From CAVSRC01 sp963830205 (lineage in GTDB: Bacteria > Pseudomonadota > Alphaproteobacteria > Rhizobiales > Kaistiaceae): 64,000 nt of DNA. A program made the position numbers and the translations under genes. How positions within the stretch are numbered: position 1 is the stretch's first letter; each line of letters begins with the position of its first letter. The notes beneath the pieces were generated by a model. The model saw only the letters and a program-made list of their open reading frames with translations, was not told the DNA's origin and did not search any database. Positions 17,583-25,667 of this stretch are shown piece by piece. Location of the stretch: the NCBI GenBank assembly GCA_963830205.1, contig CAWHLP010000043.1:62001-126000 (forward strand), in the 5' to 3' direction.

Positions 17583-19174
17583 TGGAGACGGGGGCAGGGG
17601 TCGTGGTGAGCAGTACGAACGTGCGCAGGCCCGGCGGCACGCCGGCACTGCAGGCTACCGGTATCACCAAGGATTTCGGCACGCTGAGGGCCAACGACAG
17701 CGTCAATCTGGCCATCATGCCCGGCGAGATCCACGCCCTCCTCGGCGAGAACGGCGCCGGCAAGTCGACGCTGGTCAAGATCATCTACGGGGCCCTGCAG
17801 CCCACCGCCGGCGAAATCCACTGGAAGGGCAAGCCGGTCACCATCGCCAATCCGGGGGCGGCGCGCGCGCTCGGCATCGGCATGGTGTTCCAGCACTTCT
17901 CGCTGTTCGAGGCGCTGACCGTGACCGAGAACATTGCGCTCGCTTTGCCGAAATCCATGCGCCGGGGACTGGCCGCGACGGTCGAGCGCGTCTCGGCCGA
18001 CTACGGCCTGCCGCTGCGCCCCAACGCCATCGTCGCCGACCTCTCGGTCGGTGAGCGCCAGCGCATCGAGATCGTCCGCTGCCTGTTGCAGGAGCCGCAG
18101 CTGCTCATCATGGACGAGCCCACCTCGGTGCTTACCCCGCAGGAGGCGGACCACCTCTTCGTCACCTTGCAGCGGCTGGCCGGCGAGGGCTGCGCCGTGC
18201 TCTACATCAGCCATCGCCTGGAGGAGGTGCAGCGCATCTGCCACCACGCCACCATCATGCGGCGCGGCAAGGTGGTCGCCGAGACCGATCCGGCGGGAGA
18301 GACCGCGGGCACGCTCGCCCGCCTCATGGTCGGCAGCGACGTGCTGGAGATCGCGCGCCAGCCCGGCGTGATCGGCAATCCGCGCCTGGTCGTCAACGCC
18401 CTCGACCTGCCTTCCGAGGATCCCTTCGGCGTCTCGCTCAAGGATGTCAGCCTGGAAGTGCGCGGCGGCGAGGTGATCGCCATCGCCGGCATTGCCGGCA
18501 ACGGCCAGAGCGAGCTGTTCGGGGCGCTCTCCGGCGAAACCAAGCTCGGCCAGAACGACCTGGTCATCATCGACGGCATCGCCTGCGGCCTCACCGGCAT
18601 CACCGGCCGGCGCAACCTCGGCGCCGCCTTCGTGCCGGAGGAGCGGCTCGGCCATTCCGCCGTGCCCGGCCTCAAATTGACCGACAACGTCATCCTCACC
18701 CGCCACCGCACCGGCGACGAGCTGGTGGTGACCGGCGTCGTGCAGCCGCAGAGGGCTCTCAAGATCCTCAATTCGGTCACCAACGACTACGACGTGCGCA
18801 AGGGCACCATCGACCCCGAGGCGCGCTCGCTCTCCGGCGGCAACCTGCAGAAGTTCGTCGTCGGCCGCGAGATCAACCGCGGTCCCGGCGTGCTCATCGT
18901 TTCGCAGCCCACCTGGGGCGTCGATGCCGGCGCCGCGGCCCTCATCCGTCAGGCGCTGATCGATCTGGCGCGGGCGGGCTCGGCAGTGCTGGTCATCAGC
19001 CAGGACCTCGACGAAATCTTCGAGATCGCCGACCGCATCGCGGTGATCTCGCGCGGTCACCTGTCACCGGCGATACCGGCGGCCGAGGTGACGCTTGAAT
19101 CGATCGGCCTGCTGATGGGCGGCGTCGGCGAGGGCAAGAAGGCCGACGAGGCGGAGGCAACCCATGCAGCTTAG
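17582..19174 (+). CDS. BMP-family ABC transporter ATPase (nucleoside/purine type)
   Basis: 530 residues with two fused nucleotide-binding domains, as in NupA/YufO and RbsA-like sugar ATPases. The first has Walker A GENGAGKST, signature LSVGERQRIEIVR and Walker B LLIMDEPTSVL; the second has the degenerate Walker A GIAGNGQSE and signature LSGGNLQKFVVGREI, with FVPEERLGHSAVPGLKL between. In the BMP class this powers uptake of nucleosides or purine derivatives. TGATG coupling to xdhC, and a position between xdh and puuD, make a purine compound (xanthine, hypoxanthine, urate) the likeliest cargo; that is inference from context. Confidence 0.93.
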   Translation: METGAGVVVSSTNVRRPGGTPALQATGITKDFGTLRANDSVNLAIMPGEIHALLGENGAGKSTLVKIIYGALQPTAGEIHWKGKPVTIANPGAARALGIGMVFQHFSLFEALTVTENIALALPKSMRRGLAATVERVSADYGLPLRPNAIVADLSVGERQRIEIVRCLLQEPQLLIMDEPTSVLTPQEADHLFVTLQRLAGEGCAVLYISHRLEEVQRICHHATIMRRGKVVAETDPAGETAGTLARLMVGSDVLEIARQPGVIGNPRLVVNALDLPSEDPFGVSLKDVSLEVRGGEVIAIAGIAGNGQSELFGALSGETKLGQNDLVIIDGIACGLTGITGRRNLGAAFVPEERLGHSAVPGLKLTDNVILTRHRTGDELVVTGVVQPQRALKILNSVTNDYDVRKGTIDPEARSLSGGNLQKFVVGREINRGPGVLIVSQPTWGVDAGAAALIRQALIDLARAGSAVLVISQDLDEIFEIADRIAVISRGHLSPAIPAAEVTLESIGLLMGGVGEGKKADEAEATHAA

Positions 19175-20255
19175 GCTCGAACGGCGGGCCGAGCAGAGCC
19201 GCCTGATGTCGGTTCTCTCGCCGGTGCTTGCCATCGCGCTCTCGGTGGTGACCTTCTTCATCATCTTCGCGCTGATGAAGATCGACCCGCTGAAGGCGCT
19301 CTATCTCTATTTCATCGATCCGCTCACCGCCGCCTGGTCGATCGAGACCGTCATCATCAAGGCGGCGCCGATCATCCTGATCGCCGTCGGGCTGTCCTTC
19401 TGCTACCAGTCGAACGTGTGGAACATCGGCGCCGAGGGCCAGTACGCGGTCGGCGCCATCTTCGGCTCCATCATCCCGATCTACTTCCCCAACTGGGGCG
19501 GTGTCGTGCCGCTCACCCTGATCATGCTGATGGGCATCGTCGGCGGCATGTTCTACGCGGCCATTCCGGCTTGGCTGAAGAACCGCTTCAACGCCAACGA
19601 GACGCTGACCACGCTGATGCTGGTCTACATCGCCAATCTGATGGTCGACTATCTGGCGCGCACGCCGTGGCGCGACCCGGCGGGCCACAATTTCCCCAAC
19701 AGCCACCCCTTCATCGACGGCCAGATCCTGCCGGTCATCATCGGCGACAGCGTCCGCCTGAACGTGGTCTTCGTGCTGGTTGCCGTCGGCGTCGCCTGGT
19801 TCCTGACCGAGCGCACCATGACCGGCTTCCAGATCCGCGTGCTCGGCCAGTCGCCGCGCGCCGGCGCCTTCGGCGGCTTCGACCGCAAGCGCATGGTCAT
19901 GCTCACCATGCTGATCTCCGGCGGCCTGGCGGGCCTCGCCGGCATCAGCGAGGTGGCCGGTTCCATCGGCCAGTTCCGCACCACCATTTCCCCGGGCTAC
20001 GGTTTCACCGCCATCATCGTCGCCTTCCTCGGTCGCCTGCACCCGCTCGGCATCCTGTTTGCCGGCCTGCTGCTGGCGCTCTCCTACATGGGCGGCGAGG
20101 GGGCCCAGGTCTCGCTCGGCATCTCCGATCAGACCACGGCGGTGTTCCAGGGCATGCTGCTCTTCTACGTGCTCGCCTGCGACACGCTCATCTACTACCG
20201 TCTGCGCTTCGTCTGGCGCCGGCGCCCCGCCGAAGCCCTGAAGACTGCGAGCTGA
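19164..20255 (+). CDS. BMP-family ABC transporter permease 1
   Basis: 363 residues, BPD_transp_2 fold with about nine to ten helices. Family segments: NIGAEGQYAVGAIFGSIIP, NRFNANETLTTLMLVYIANLMVDYL, and the cytoplasmic coupling region FQIRVLGQSPRAGAFGGFDRKRM, followed by SGGLAGLAGISEVAG. It begins 11 bp inside the ATPase gene (ATG 19164) and is followed after 4 bp by the second permease. The two permeases are expected to form the heterodimeric channel. Confidence 0.93.
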   Translation: MQLRLERRAEQSRLMSVLSPVLAIALSVVTFFIIFALMKIDPLKALYLYFIDPLTAAWSIETVIIKAAPIILIAVGLSFCYQSNVWNIGAEGQYAVGAIFGSIIPIYFPNWGGVVPLTLIMLMGIVGGMFYAAIPAWLKNRFNANETLTTLMLVYIANLMVDYLARTPWRDPAGHNFPNSHPFIDGQILPVIIGDSVRLNVVFVLVAVGVAWFLTERTMTGFQIRVLGQSPRAGAFGGFDRKRMVMLTMLISGGLAGLAGISEVAGSIGQFRTTISPGYGFTAIIVAFLGRLHPLGILFAGLLLALSYMGGEGAQVSLGISDQTTAVFQGMLLFYVLACDTLIYYRLRFVWRRRPAEALKTAS

Positions 20256-20259
20256 TGCC

Positions 20260-21180
20260 ATGACGATGATCGAAGGAATCCTGCTGACCATCGTCACCGC
20301 CGCCACGCCGCTGCTCTTCGCCGCGCTCGGCGAATTGATCGCCGAACGCTCCGGCGTGCTCAACCTCGGCGTCGAGGGCATGATGGCGGTCGGCGCCGTC
20401 ATGGGCTTTGCCGGCGGCCACATCACCGGCCTGCCGATCGTCGGTGTCGTCAGCGGCATCGTCGCCGGCGCGCTGATGGGCGGCCTCTTCGGGCTGGTGA
20501 CCCTGATCTTTGCCGCCAATCAGAACGCTTCCGGCATCGCGCTCACCCTGTTCGGCCTCGGCCTCTCCGGCCTCATCGGCAACGCCTATACCGGCATGCC
20601 CGGCCTCAGCATGAGCCGCATCCACATTCCCGGGCTGTCCGACATCCCGGTGGTCGGCCCCTTGATCTTCGGCGAGGACCCGCTGGTCTATTTCGCCGTG
20701 GTGCTCACCGCCGCGGTGTGGTGGTTCATGTTCCGCACCGATGGCGGGCTGATCGTGCGCGCCGTCGGCGACAACCATTCCTCGGCCCATTCGCTCGGCT
20801 ACCCGGTGCTGCGCGTCCGCTTCATGGCGGTGCTCTTCGGCGGCGCCTGTGCCGGCCTCGGCGGCGCCTATCTGTCGCTGGTCTACACACCGCAATGGAC
20901 CCAGGCGATGACCGCTGGGCGCGGCTGGATCGCGATCGCGCTGGTCGTCTTCGGCACCTGGCTGCCCGGGCGCATCGCCGTCGGTGCCTTGATCTTCGGC
21001 GGGGTCAGCATCCTCCAGCTCAATGCACAGGCTTTCGGGCTGGGCATTCCGTCCCAGTTCCTGTCGATGCTGCCCTACCTCATCACGGTCATCGTACTGG
21101 TGATCATTTCGCGCAATCAGGCCCTGCTCAAGATCAACACGCCGGCCTCGCTGGCCCGGACCTTCGTGCCTGACAATTGA
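20260..21180 (+). CDS. BMP-family ABC transporter permease 2
   Basis: 306 residues, about eight helices. Typical NupQ/YufQ features: PLLFAALGELIAERSGVLNLGVEGMMAVGAV at residues 16-46, ASGIALTLFGLGLSGLIG, and VRAVGDNHSSAHSLGYPVLRVRF as the ATPase-coupling loop. Coupled to permease 1 with a 4-bp gap. The binding protein gene follows after about 90 bp with its own strong ribosome site, so it may be made in excess over the membrane parts. Confidence 0.93.
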   Translation: MTMIEGILLTIVTAATPLLFAALGELIAERSGVLNLGVEGMMAVGAVMGFAGGHITGLPIVGVVSGIVAGALMGGLFGLVTLIFAANQNASGIALTLFGLGLSGLIGNAYTGMPGLSMSRIHIPGLSDIPVVGPLIFGEDPLVYFAVVLTAAVWWFMFRTDGGLIVRAVGDNHSSAHSLGYPVLRVRFMAVLFGGACAGLGGAYLSLVYTPQWTQAMTAGRGWIAIALVVFGTWLPGRIAVGALIFGGVSILQLNAQAFGLGIPSQFLSMLPYLITVIVLVIISRNQALLKINTPASLARTFVPDN

Positions 21181-21269
21181 GCACTGGTCACGAAAATGGC
21201 ATGAATTCTGTATGGCAGGCACGGATGAACGTGCCGCTGACAGTGGGCGTCAACGAGAGGAGTGAGAGC

Positions 21270-22340
21270 ATGGGAAGGTTTTTGGCAGCGGCCGGGGCGG
21301 CTGCTCTGTTGGCTGCAACCCTGGGCGGCGCCCAGGCGGCCAATCTGAAGGTGTGCTGGATCTATCCCGGTCCGCACAATGACGGCGGCTTCAGCGAACA
21401 GCACGACCTCGGCCGTCAGGCCGTGCAGAAGGAGTTTGGCGACAAGGTGGACGCCAGCACCTATGTCGAGAACGTGCAGGATCCGGATGCCGAGCGCGTC
21501 GTCGAGCGCCTGGCACGCTCCGGCTGCGAGCTGGTCTTCACCACCTCCTTCGGCTTCATGGACGGCACGCTGGCCAATGCCCAGAAGTTCCCGAAGGTGA
21601 AGTTCGAGCACATGTCGGGCTACAAGACCGCCCCCAACATGTCGACCTACAATCTGCGCTGGTACCAGGGCCGCTACGTCCAGGGCCAGATCGCCGCCAA
21701 GATGTCCAAGGCTGGCCTTGCCGGCTACATCGTGTCCTTCCCGATTCCGGAAGTGATCATGGGCATCGACGCCTTCATGCTCGGCGCCCAGTCGGTCAAT
21801 CCCGACTTCAAGGTCAAGATCATCTGGGTCAACACCTGGTTCGACCCGGGCAAGGAGGCCGACGCCGCCAAGACGCTGGCCGACCAGGGTGCCGACATTC
21901 TCGTCCAGCACACCGACTCGCCGGCCGCCATGCAGGTTGCCCAGCAGCGCGGCATCTACGCCTTCGGCCAGTCGGCGGATATGACGAGTTTCGGTCCCAA
22001 GGCCCAGCTTGCCTCGCTCATCGACGAGTGGGGTCCGTACTACATCAAGGAAGTAAAGGCGGTCCTCGACGGCACCTGGCAGACGCATGAGACCTGGGCC
22101 GGCATGGCCGACGGCGACGTCGTCGTTGGTCCGCTCGCCAACATGCCCGACGACGTCAAGGCGATGGCCGAGAAGACCATCGACGACATCAAGTCCGGCA
22201 AGCTGGTGGTCTTCTCCGGCCCCGTCTACAAGCAGGACGGCACGGAAGTGGTGAAGGCAGGCGAGGTCATGCCTGACGCCGACATCAACAGCCTGAACTA
22301 CTACGTCAAGGGCATCGACGCCCAGCTTCCGCAGCAGTAG
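21270..22340 (+). CDS. BMP-family substrate-binding protein (purine/nucleoside ABC importer)
   Basis: 356 residues. ATG 21270 is chosen because GAGAGGAGTGAGAG precedes it and a signal peptide begins there (MGRFLAAAGAAALLAATLGGAQAA); longer in-frame starts would bury it. The mature part is a basic-membrane-protein/PnrA-type binder: VCWIYPGPHNDGGFSEQHDLGRQAV (the ligand-contacting DGGF loop), LVFTTSFGFMDG, and ADILVQHTDSPAAMQVAQQRGI. PnrA homologues bind purine nucleosides. Here the operon suggests xanthine, urate or a nucleoside. A strong GC hairpin follows the gene (22370-22398). Confidence 0.93.
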   Translation: MGRFLAAAGAAALLAATLGGAQAANLKVCWIYPGPHNDGGFSEQHDLGRQAVQKEFGDKVDASTYVENVQDPDAERVVERLARSGCELVFTTSFGFMDGTLANAQKFPKVKFEHMSGYKTAPNMSTYNLRWYQGRYVQGQIAAKMSKAGLAGYIVSFPIPEVIMGIDAFMLGAQSVNPDFKVKIIWVNTWFDPGKEADAAKTLADQGADILVQHTDSPAAMQVAQQRGIYAFGQSADMTSFGPKAQLASLIDEWGPYYIKEVKAVLDGTWQTHETWAGMADGDVVVGPLANMPDDVKAMAEKTIDDIKSGKLVVFSGPVYKQDGTEVVKAGEVMPDADINSLNYYVKGIDAQLPQQ

Positions 22341-22369
22341 CGGATGCTGTCCTCGCCCGGCTGAATCTG

Positions 22370-22398
22370 ACGGGCGCGCCTCTGCCGGGCGCGCCCGT
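22370..22398 (+). other. Strong GC hairpin between the binding-protein gene and puuD
   Basis: ACGGGCGCGCC (22370-22380), a 7-base loop, then the exact complement GGCGCGCCCGT (22388-22398): an 11-bp perfect stem. No U-run follows, so it is more likely an RNA-stabilising or partial-attenuation element behind the binding-protein gene than a full terminator; such hairpins are common after the binding-protein gene of ABC operons. Confidence 0.6.
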
Positions 22399-22430
22399 TC
22401 CATAATCGAAGCCGCCTAAGCGAAGTGCCG

Positions 22431-23612
22431 ATGTCACCCTTTGTCGTCGACTGGCTGAACCTTCTCGTGCGCTGGGCCCATTTGATCGTGGGCATCGGCT
22501 GGATCGGCACGTCGTTCTATTTCATCGCCCTCGACCTCAGCCTGCGCAAGCGCGCCAACATGCCGGAGGGCGTCTACGGCACCGCCTGGGAGGTGCACGG
22601 CGGCGGCTTCTACCATGTCCACAAATATCTGGTGGCGCCCAGCGAGCTGCCGCCCGACCTCATCTGGTTCCAGTGGGAGGCCTATCTCACCTGGGTCACC
22701 GGCATTGGCCTCCTGATCCTGCAATATTACTGGCGGGCCGACGTCTTCCTGATCAGCCCTGACGTGCTGCCGCTGCTCCCCGTCCAGGCGATCTGGATCT
22801 CGGTGATCAGCCTCGCCGCGGGCTGGCTGATCTACGACCGCATCTGCAAGTCGCCGATCGGCCGCAACACGCCGCTGCTCGCGATCATCGTCTTCGCCCT
22901 TATCATCGGGGCGGCGTGGTTCTACAGCCACGTCTTCTCCGGCCGCGGCGCGCTCGTCCATGTCGGCGCCTTCATCGGCACCATCATGGCGGTCAACGTC
23001 TTCGGCATCATCATCCCCAACCAGAAGAAGATCGTCGCTTCGCTGATCGCCGGCGAGGCGCCCGACCCGCGCCTTGGCGCCATCGGCAAGCAGCGCTCCG
23101 TCCACAACAACTACCTGACGCTGCCCGTCCTGGTGATGATGGTCTCCAGCCACTATCCGATGCTGGCCGGCCACCCGGAAACCTGGCTCGTGGTGGCGCT
23201 GATCGTGGTCACCGGCGCCTCGGTGCGCCACTTCCTCAACCGCCACGACGCCCACGACCCCTTCGAGAAATACGGCTGGGCGCTGCCGGTAGCCGCCGTT
23301 GCGCTGGGCTTCGCGGTCTGGTTCACCGTGCCGCAGGTCAATACCGCTCCCGCCGGCATGACCGTGAGCGAAAGCGAGGCGCTCGCCATCGTCGGCAAGC
23401 ACTGCATCATGTGCCACTCGGCCCATCCCAGCCACGCGGGCTTCGATGAGCCGCCCAAGGGCGTCATCCTCACTTCGATCGCCAATATCGTGCTGCACAA
23501 GGAGCAGATCCTGGCCCAGGCGGTGAACAGCGATACCATGCCGCTCGGCAACGAGACCGGCATCACCGAGGCGGAACGCCAGAAACTTGGCGCCTTCCTC
23601 TTGAGCCGCTAG
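22431..23612 (+). CDS. puuD: Membrane urate oxidase PuuD with C-terminal cytochrome c
   Basis: 393 residues from ATG 22431 (MSPFVVDWLNLLVRWAHLIVG); a GTG at 22425 is also in frame. The N-terminal 300 residues form an eight- or nine-helix membrane domain with HLIVGIGWIGTSFYF, WEVHGGGFYHVHKYLV and SRHNNYLTLP-like RSVHNNYLTLPVLVMM; the C-terminal periplasmic domain has one c-type heme site, GKHCIMCHSAHPSH. PuuD oxidises urate to 5-hydroxyisourate and passes electrons to the respiratory chain instead of making hydrogen peroxide. It supplies UraH and UraD, encoded at either side of the transporter. Confidence 0.96.
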   Translation: MSPFVVDWLNLLVRWAHLIVGIGWIGTSFYFIALDLSLRKRANMPEGVYGTAWEVHGGGFYHVHKYLVAPSELPPDLIWFQWEAYLTWVTGIGLLILQYYWRADVFLISPDVLPLLPVQAIWISVISLAAGWLIYDRICKSPIGRNTPLLAIIVFALIIGAAWFYSHVFSGRGALVHVGAFIGTIMAVNVFGIIIPNQKKIVASLIAGEAPDPRLGAIGKQRSVHNNYLTLPVLVMMVSSHYPMLAGHPETWLVVALIVVTGASVRHFLNRHDAHDPFEKYGWALPVAAVALGFAVWFTVPQVNTAPAGMTVSESEALAIVGKHCIMCHSAHPSHAGFDEPPKGVILTSIANIVLHKEQILAQAVNSDTMPLGNETGITEAERQKLGAFLLSR

Positions 23613-23648
23613 AACGGGCCCTCTGCTACGGGGGCACTGCTGAGACAG

Positions 23649-24171
23649 ATGGTCGATTTTCCCGTTACGCTTGCAGCGGTCAACGCCATGGAACCGGCCG
23701 ACTTCGTCGCCGCCTTCGGCGATGTCGCCGAGCATTCCCCGTGGGTGGCCGAACGGGCGGCGAAACAGCGCCCGTTTGCCAGCGTGCGAGCGATGATCGA
23801 AGCCTTCGCCGACGAAGTGCGCGAGGCCGGCCCGGCCGAGAAGCTGGCATTGCTGCGCGCCCATCCCGACCTTGCCGGCAAGGCGGCGATTGCCGGCGAG
23901 ATGGCCGCAGGATTCGCGCCGCGAGCAGGCAAGCGCCGGCCTCGACACGCTGACGCCGGAGGAATTCAACCGCTTCACCGAGCTCAACGACGCCTACACC
24001 GCCAGGTTCGGCTTCCCCTTCATCCTGGCGGTGCGCGGCGCCGACAAGCAGACCATCCTCGACGCCTTCGCCGAGCGCATCGAGCGCGACGAAGACGCCG
24101 AGAAGGCCATGGCGGTGAGCCAGGTCATCCGCATCATCGGCTTCCGCATCGAGGACCGGGTCGCATCGTGA
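23649..24171 (+). CDS. uraD: OHCU decarboxylase (frameshifted)
   Basis: About 173 residues after removing one extra base near 23910. The first frame gives VTLAAVNAMEPADFVAAFGDVAEHSPWVAERAA and LLRAHPDLAGKAA; the second continues SRREQASAGLDTLTPEEFNRFTELNDAYTARFGFPFILAVRG, which holds the active-site region (HPDL histidine, the N-Y-x-x-x-FG-FPF-I motif). It converts OHCU to (S)-allantoin with loss of CO2. The stop TGA overlaps the GTG start of the amidohydrolase gene (GTGA, 24168-24171). Without the correction the first frame runs on into the next gene, which would be a false fusion. Confidence 0.9.
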
Positions 24172-25436
24172 CAACCCCCGACACGTCGGCGATCGGCGAG
24201 CGGGCCCAGGGCATGATCGATGCGCTGGCGACCATCAGCGCCGAGCCGGACAAGCTCACCCGCCTGTTCCTGTCGGACGAGCACAAGCGCGCCGCGGCGC
24301 TGGTCGGCGAATGGATGCGGCGCAGCGGCCTCTCGGTGCGCATGGACGCGGTCGGCACCATGCACGGCCTGCTGCCGGCGGGGCGGGAAGGGCCACGGTC
24401 GGCCAAGCGCCTGCTCGTCGGTTCGCACCTCGACACGGTGGTCGATGGCGGCCGCTTCGACGGCAATCTCGGCGTCGTCGCCGGCATCGTCGCGGTCGAG
24501 GAAATCCGCGCCCGCGGCATCCAGCTCCCGTTCGCCCTGGAGGTTCTCGCCTTCGGCGACGAGGAGGGCGTGCGCTATCCCAAGACGCTGATCTCGTCCT
24601 CCGCCATCGCCGGCACGGTCGATGCCAGCGTGCTGGAGCTCACCGATGCCGACGGCATGACCATGCGCAACGCGCTTGCCGAATTCGGCTGCGACGCCGA
24701 GCACATCACCGCCGAGGCCTATTATCGCGCCGACGTGCTCGGCTATCTCGAGGTGCACATCGAGCAGGGGCCGGTGCTCGAACAGGCGGGCGAGCCGCTG
24801 GGCGTGGTCAGCGCCATCGCCAGCCAGGGACGCTACCGTTTCAGCGTGCGCGGCGAGGCGGGCCATGCCGGCACCGTGCCGATGCGCGTGCGCCACGATG
24901 CGCTGGCCGCCGCCGCCGAGATGATGATGGCGATCGAACAGGTGGCCACGAAAGGCGCCAAGTCGTCCATGGTCGCCACCGTCGGGGAGATCAAGGCGGC
25001 GCCCGGCGCCAGCAACGTCATCCCGGGCAGCGTCGAGTTCAGCCTCGACCTCAGGGCAGCCGACGACGCGGCGCGCATGGCGGCCGCCACCGAAATCCGC
25101 GCCGCCACCCGCCAGATCGGCATCCGTCGCGGCGTCGTCGTCGGCATCGAGACCGTCCACGAGAAGCCGGTCGCCACCTGCGCGCCGCGCCTGAAAAGGG
25201 CAATCGCGGCGGCAATCGAAAGTGTGACCGGGGCGAAACCGCGCGAGTTGATGTCGGGGGCCGGCCACGACGGCCAGGCGATGATCCACCTGACCGACAT
25301 CGGCATGATCTTCGTGCGCTGCCGGGCGGGGATCAGCCACAATCCGCTCGAATTCGTCACCGTCGCCGATATGGGCCTGGCGGTGGAGGCGCTGATCCGT
25401 ACAATCCAAAGTATTGCCGGCGAGGTCGAAGCCTAG
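24168..25436 (+). CDS. Allantoate amidohydrolase / M20 N-carbamoylase
   Basis: 422 residues from GTG 24168 (VTTPDTSAIGERAQG). Peptidase M20 fold: metal ligands in GSHLDTVVDGGRFDGNLGVVAG (H, D), AFGDEEGVRYP (catalytic E and ligand E), LEVHIEQGPVLE and the late SGAGHDGQAMIHL histidine; the lid domain includes GEAGHAGTVPMRVRHDAL. This subfamily holds allantoate amidohydrolase (allC), ureidoglycolate amidohydrolase and hydantoin N-carbamoylases. Placement directly after uraD favours allantoate as substrate. It closes the purine cluster; no allantoinase gene lies in the window. Confidence 0.88.
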   Translation: MTTPDTSAIGERAQGMIDALATISAEPDKLTRLFLSDEHKRAAALVGEWMRRSGLSVRMDAVGTMHGLLPAGREGPRSAKRLLVGSHLDTVVDGGRFDGNLGVVAGIVAVEEIRARGIQLPFALEVLAFGDEEGVRYPKTLISSSAIAGTVDASVLELTDADGMTMRNALAEFGCDAEHITAEAYYRADVLGYLEVHIEQGPVLEQAGEPLGVVSAIASQGRYRFSVRGEAGHAGTVPMRVRHDALAAAAEMMMAIEQVATKGAKSSMVATVGEIKAAPGASNVIPGSVEFSLDLRAADDAARMAAATEIRAATRQIGIRRGVVVGIETVHEKPVATCAPRLKRAIAAAIESVTGAKPRELMSGAGHDGQAMIHLTDIGMIFVRCRAGISHNPLEFVTVADMGLAVEALIRTIQSIAGEVEA

Positions 25437-25448
25437 CGTAGAAGCATT

Positions 25449-25466
25449 GCCTCTGCCGCAAGAGGC
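25449..25466 (+). other. Short hairpin after the purine cluster
   Basis: GCCTCT (25449-25454), a 6-base loop, AGAGGC (25461-25466), 13 bp after the last stop codon of the purine cluster. No U-tract, so only weak evidence for termination. Confidence 0.35.
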
Positions 25467-25489
25467 GGTAAGATCAGACGACAGATGTT

Positions 25490-25519
25490 ACATGCGAAAT
25501 ATTGAATATTAGCGCATGT
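25490..25519. promoter_or_regulatory. 30-bp nested inverted repeat, candidate operator
   Basis: ACATGCG (25490-25496) and CGCATGT (25513-25519) are perfect complements flanking a 16-base AT-rich centre that holds two AATATT copies around a G. The dyad lies about 150 bp before the Cys-repeat protein gene, in a locally AT-rich stretch. It looks like the binding site of a dimeric regulator; which regulator is unknown. Confidence 0.45.
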
Positions 25520-25667
25520 GACCAGCGTCACTGACCCGTTAGGCCACGCGGGAGAGAATTCGTTCAGATTGCATTCAGTTCATGCGCGCGATTCTGCGCC
25601 GCATGAATTTGTCTATTGTCGCCTTGTCGTGACGTGCGGCGAGGCTTCAGCGGATCGGGAGGGTCCA

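Noticed and set aside
23649..25436. UraD-amidohydrolase fusion protein
   Set aside because: One extra base near 23910 joins the frames. The real uraD frame ends at 24171 with a GTGA overlap to the separate amidohydrolase start.
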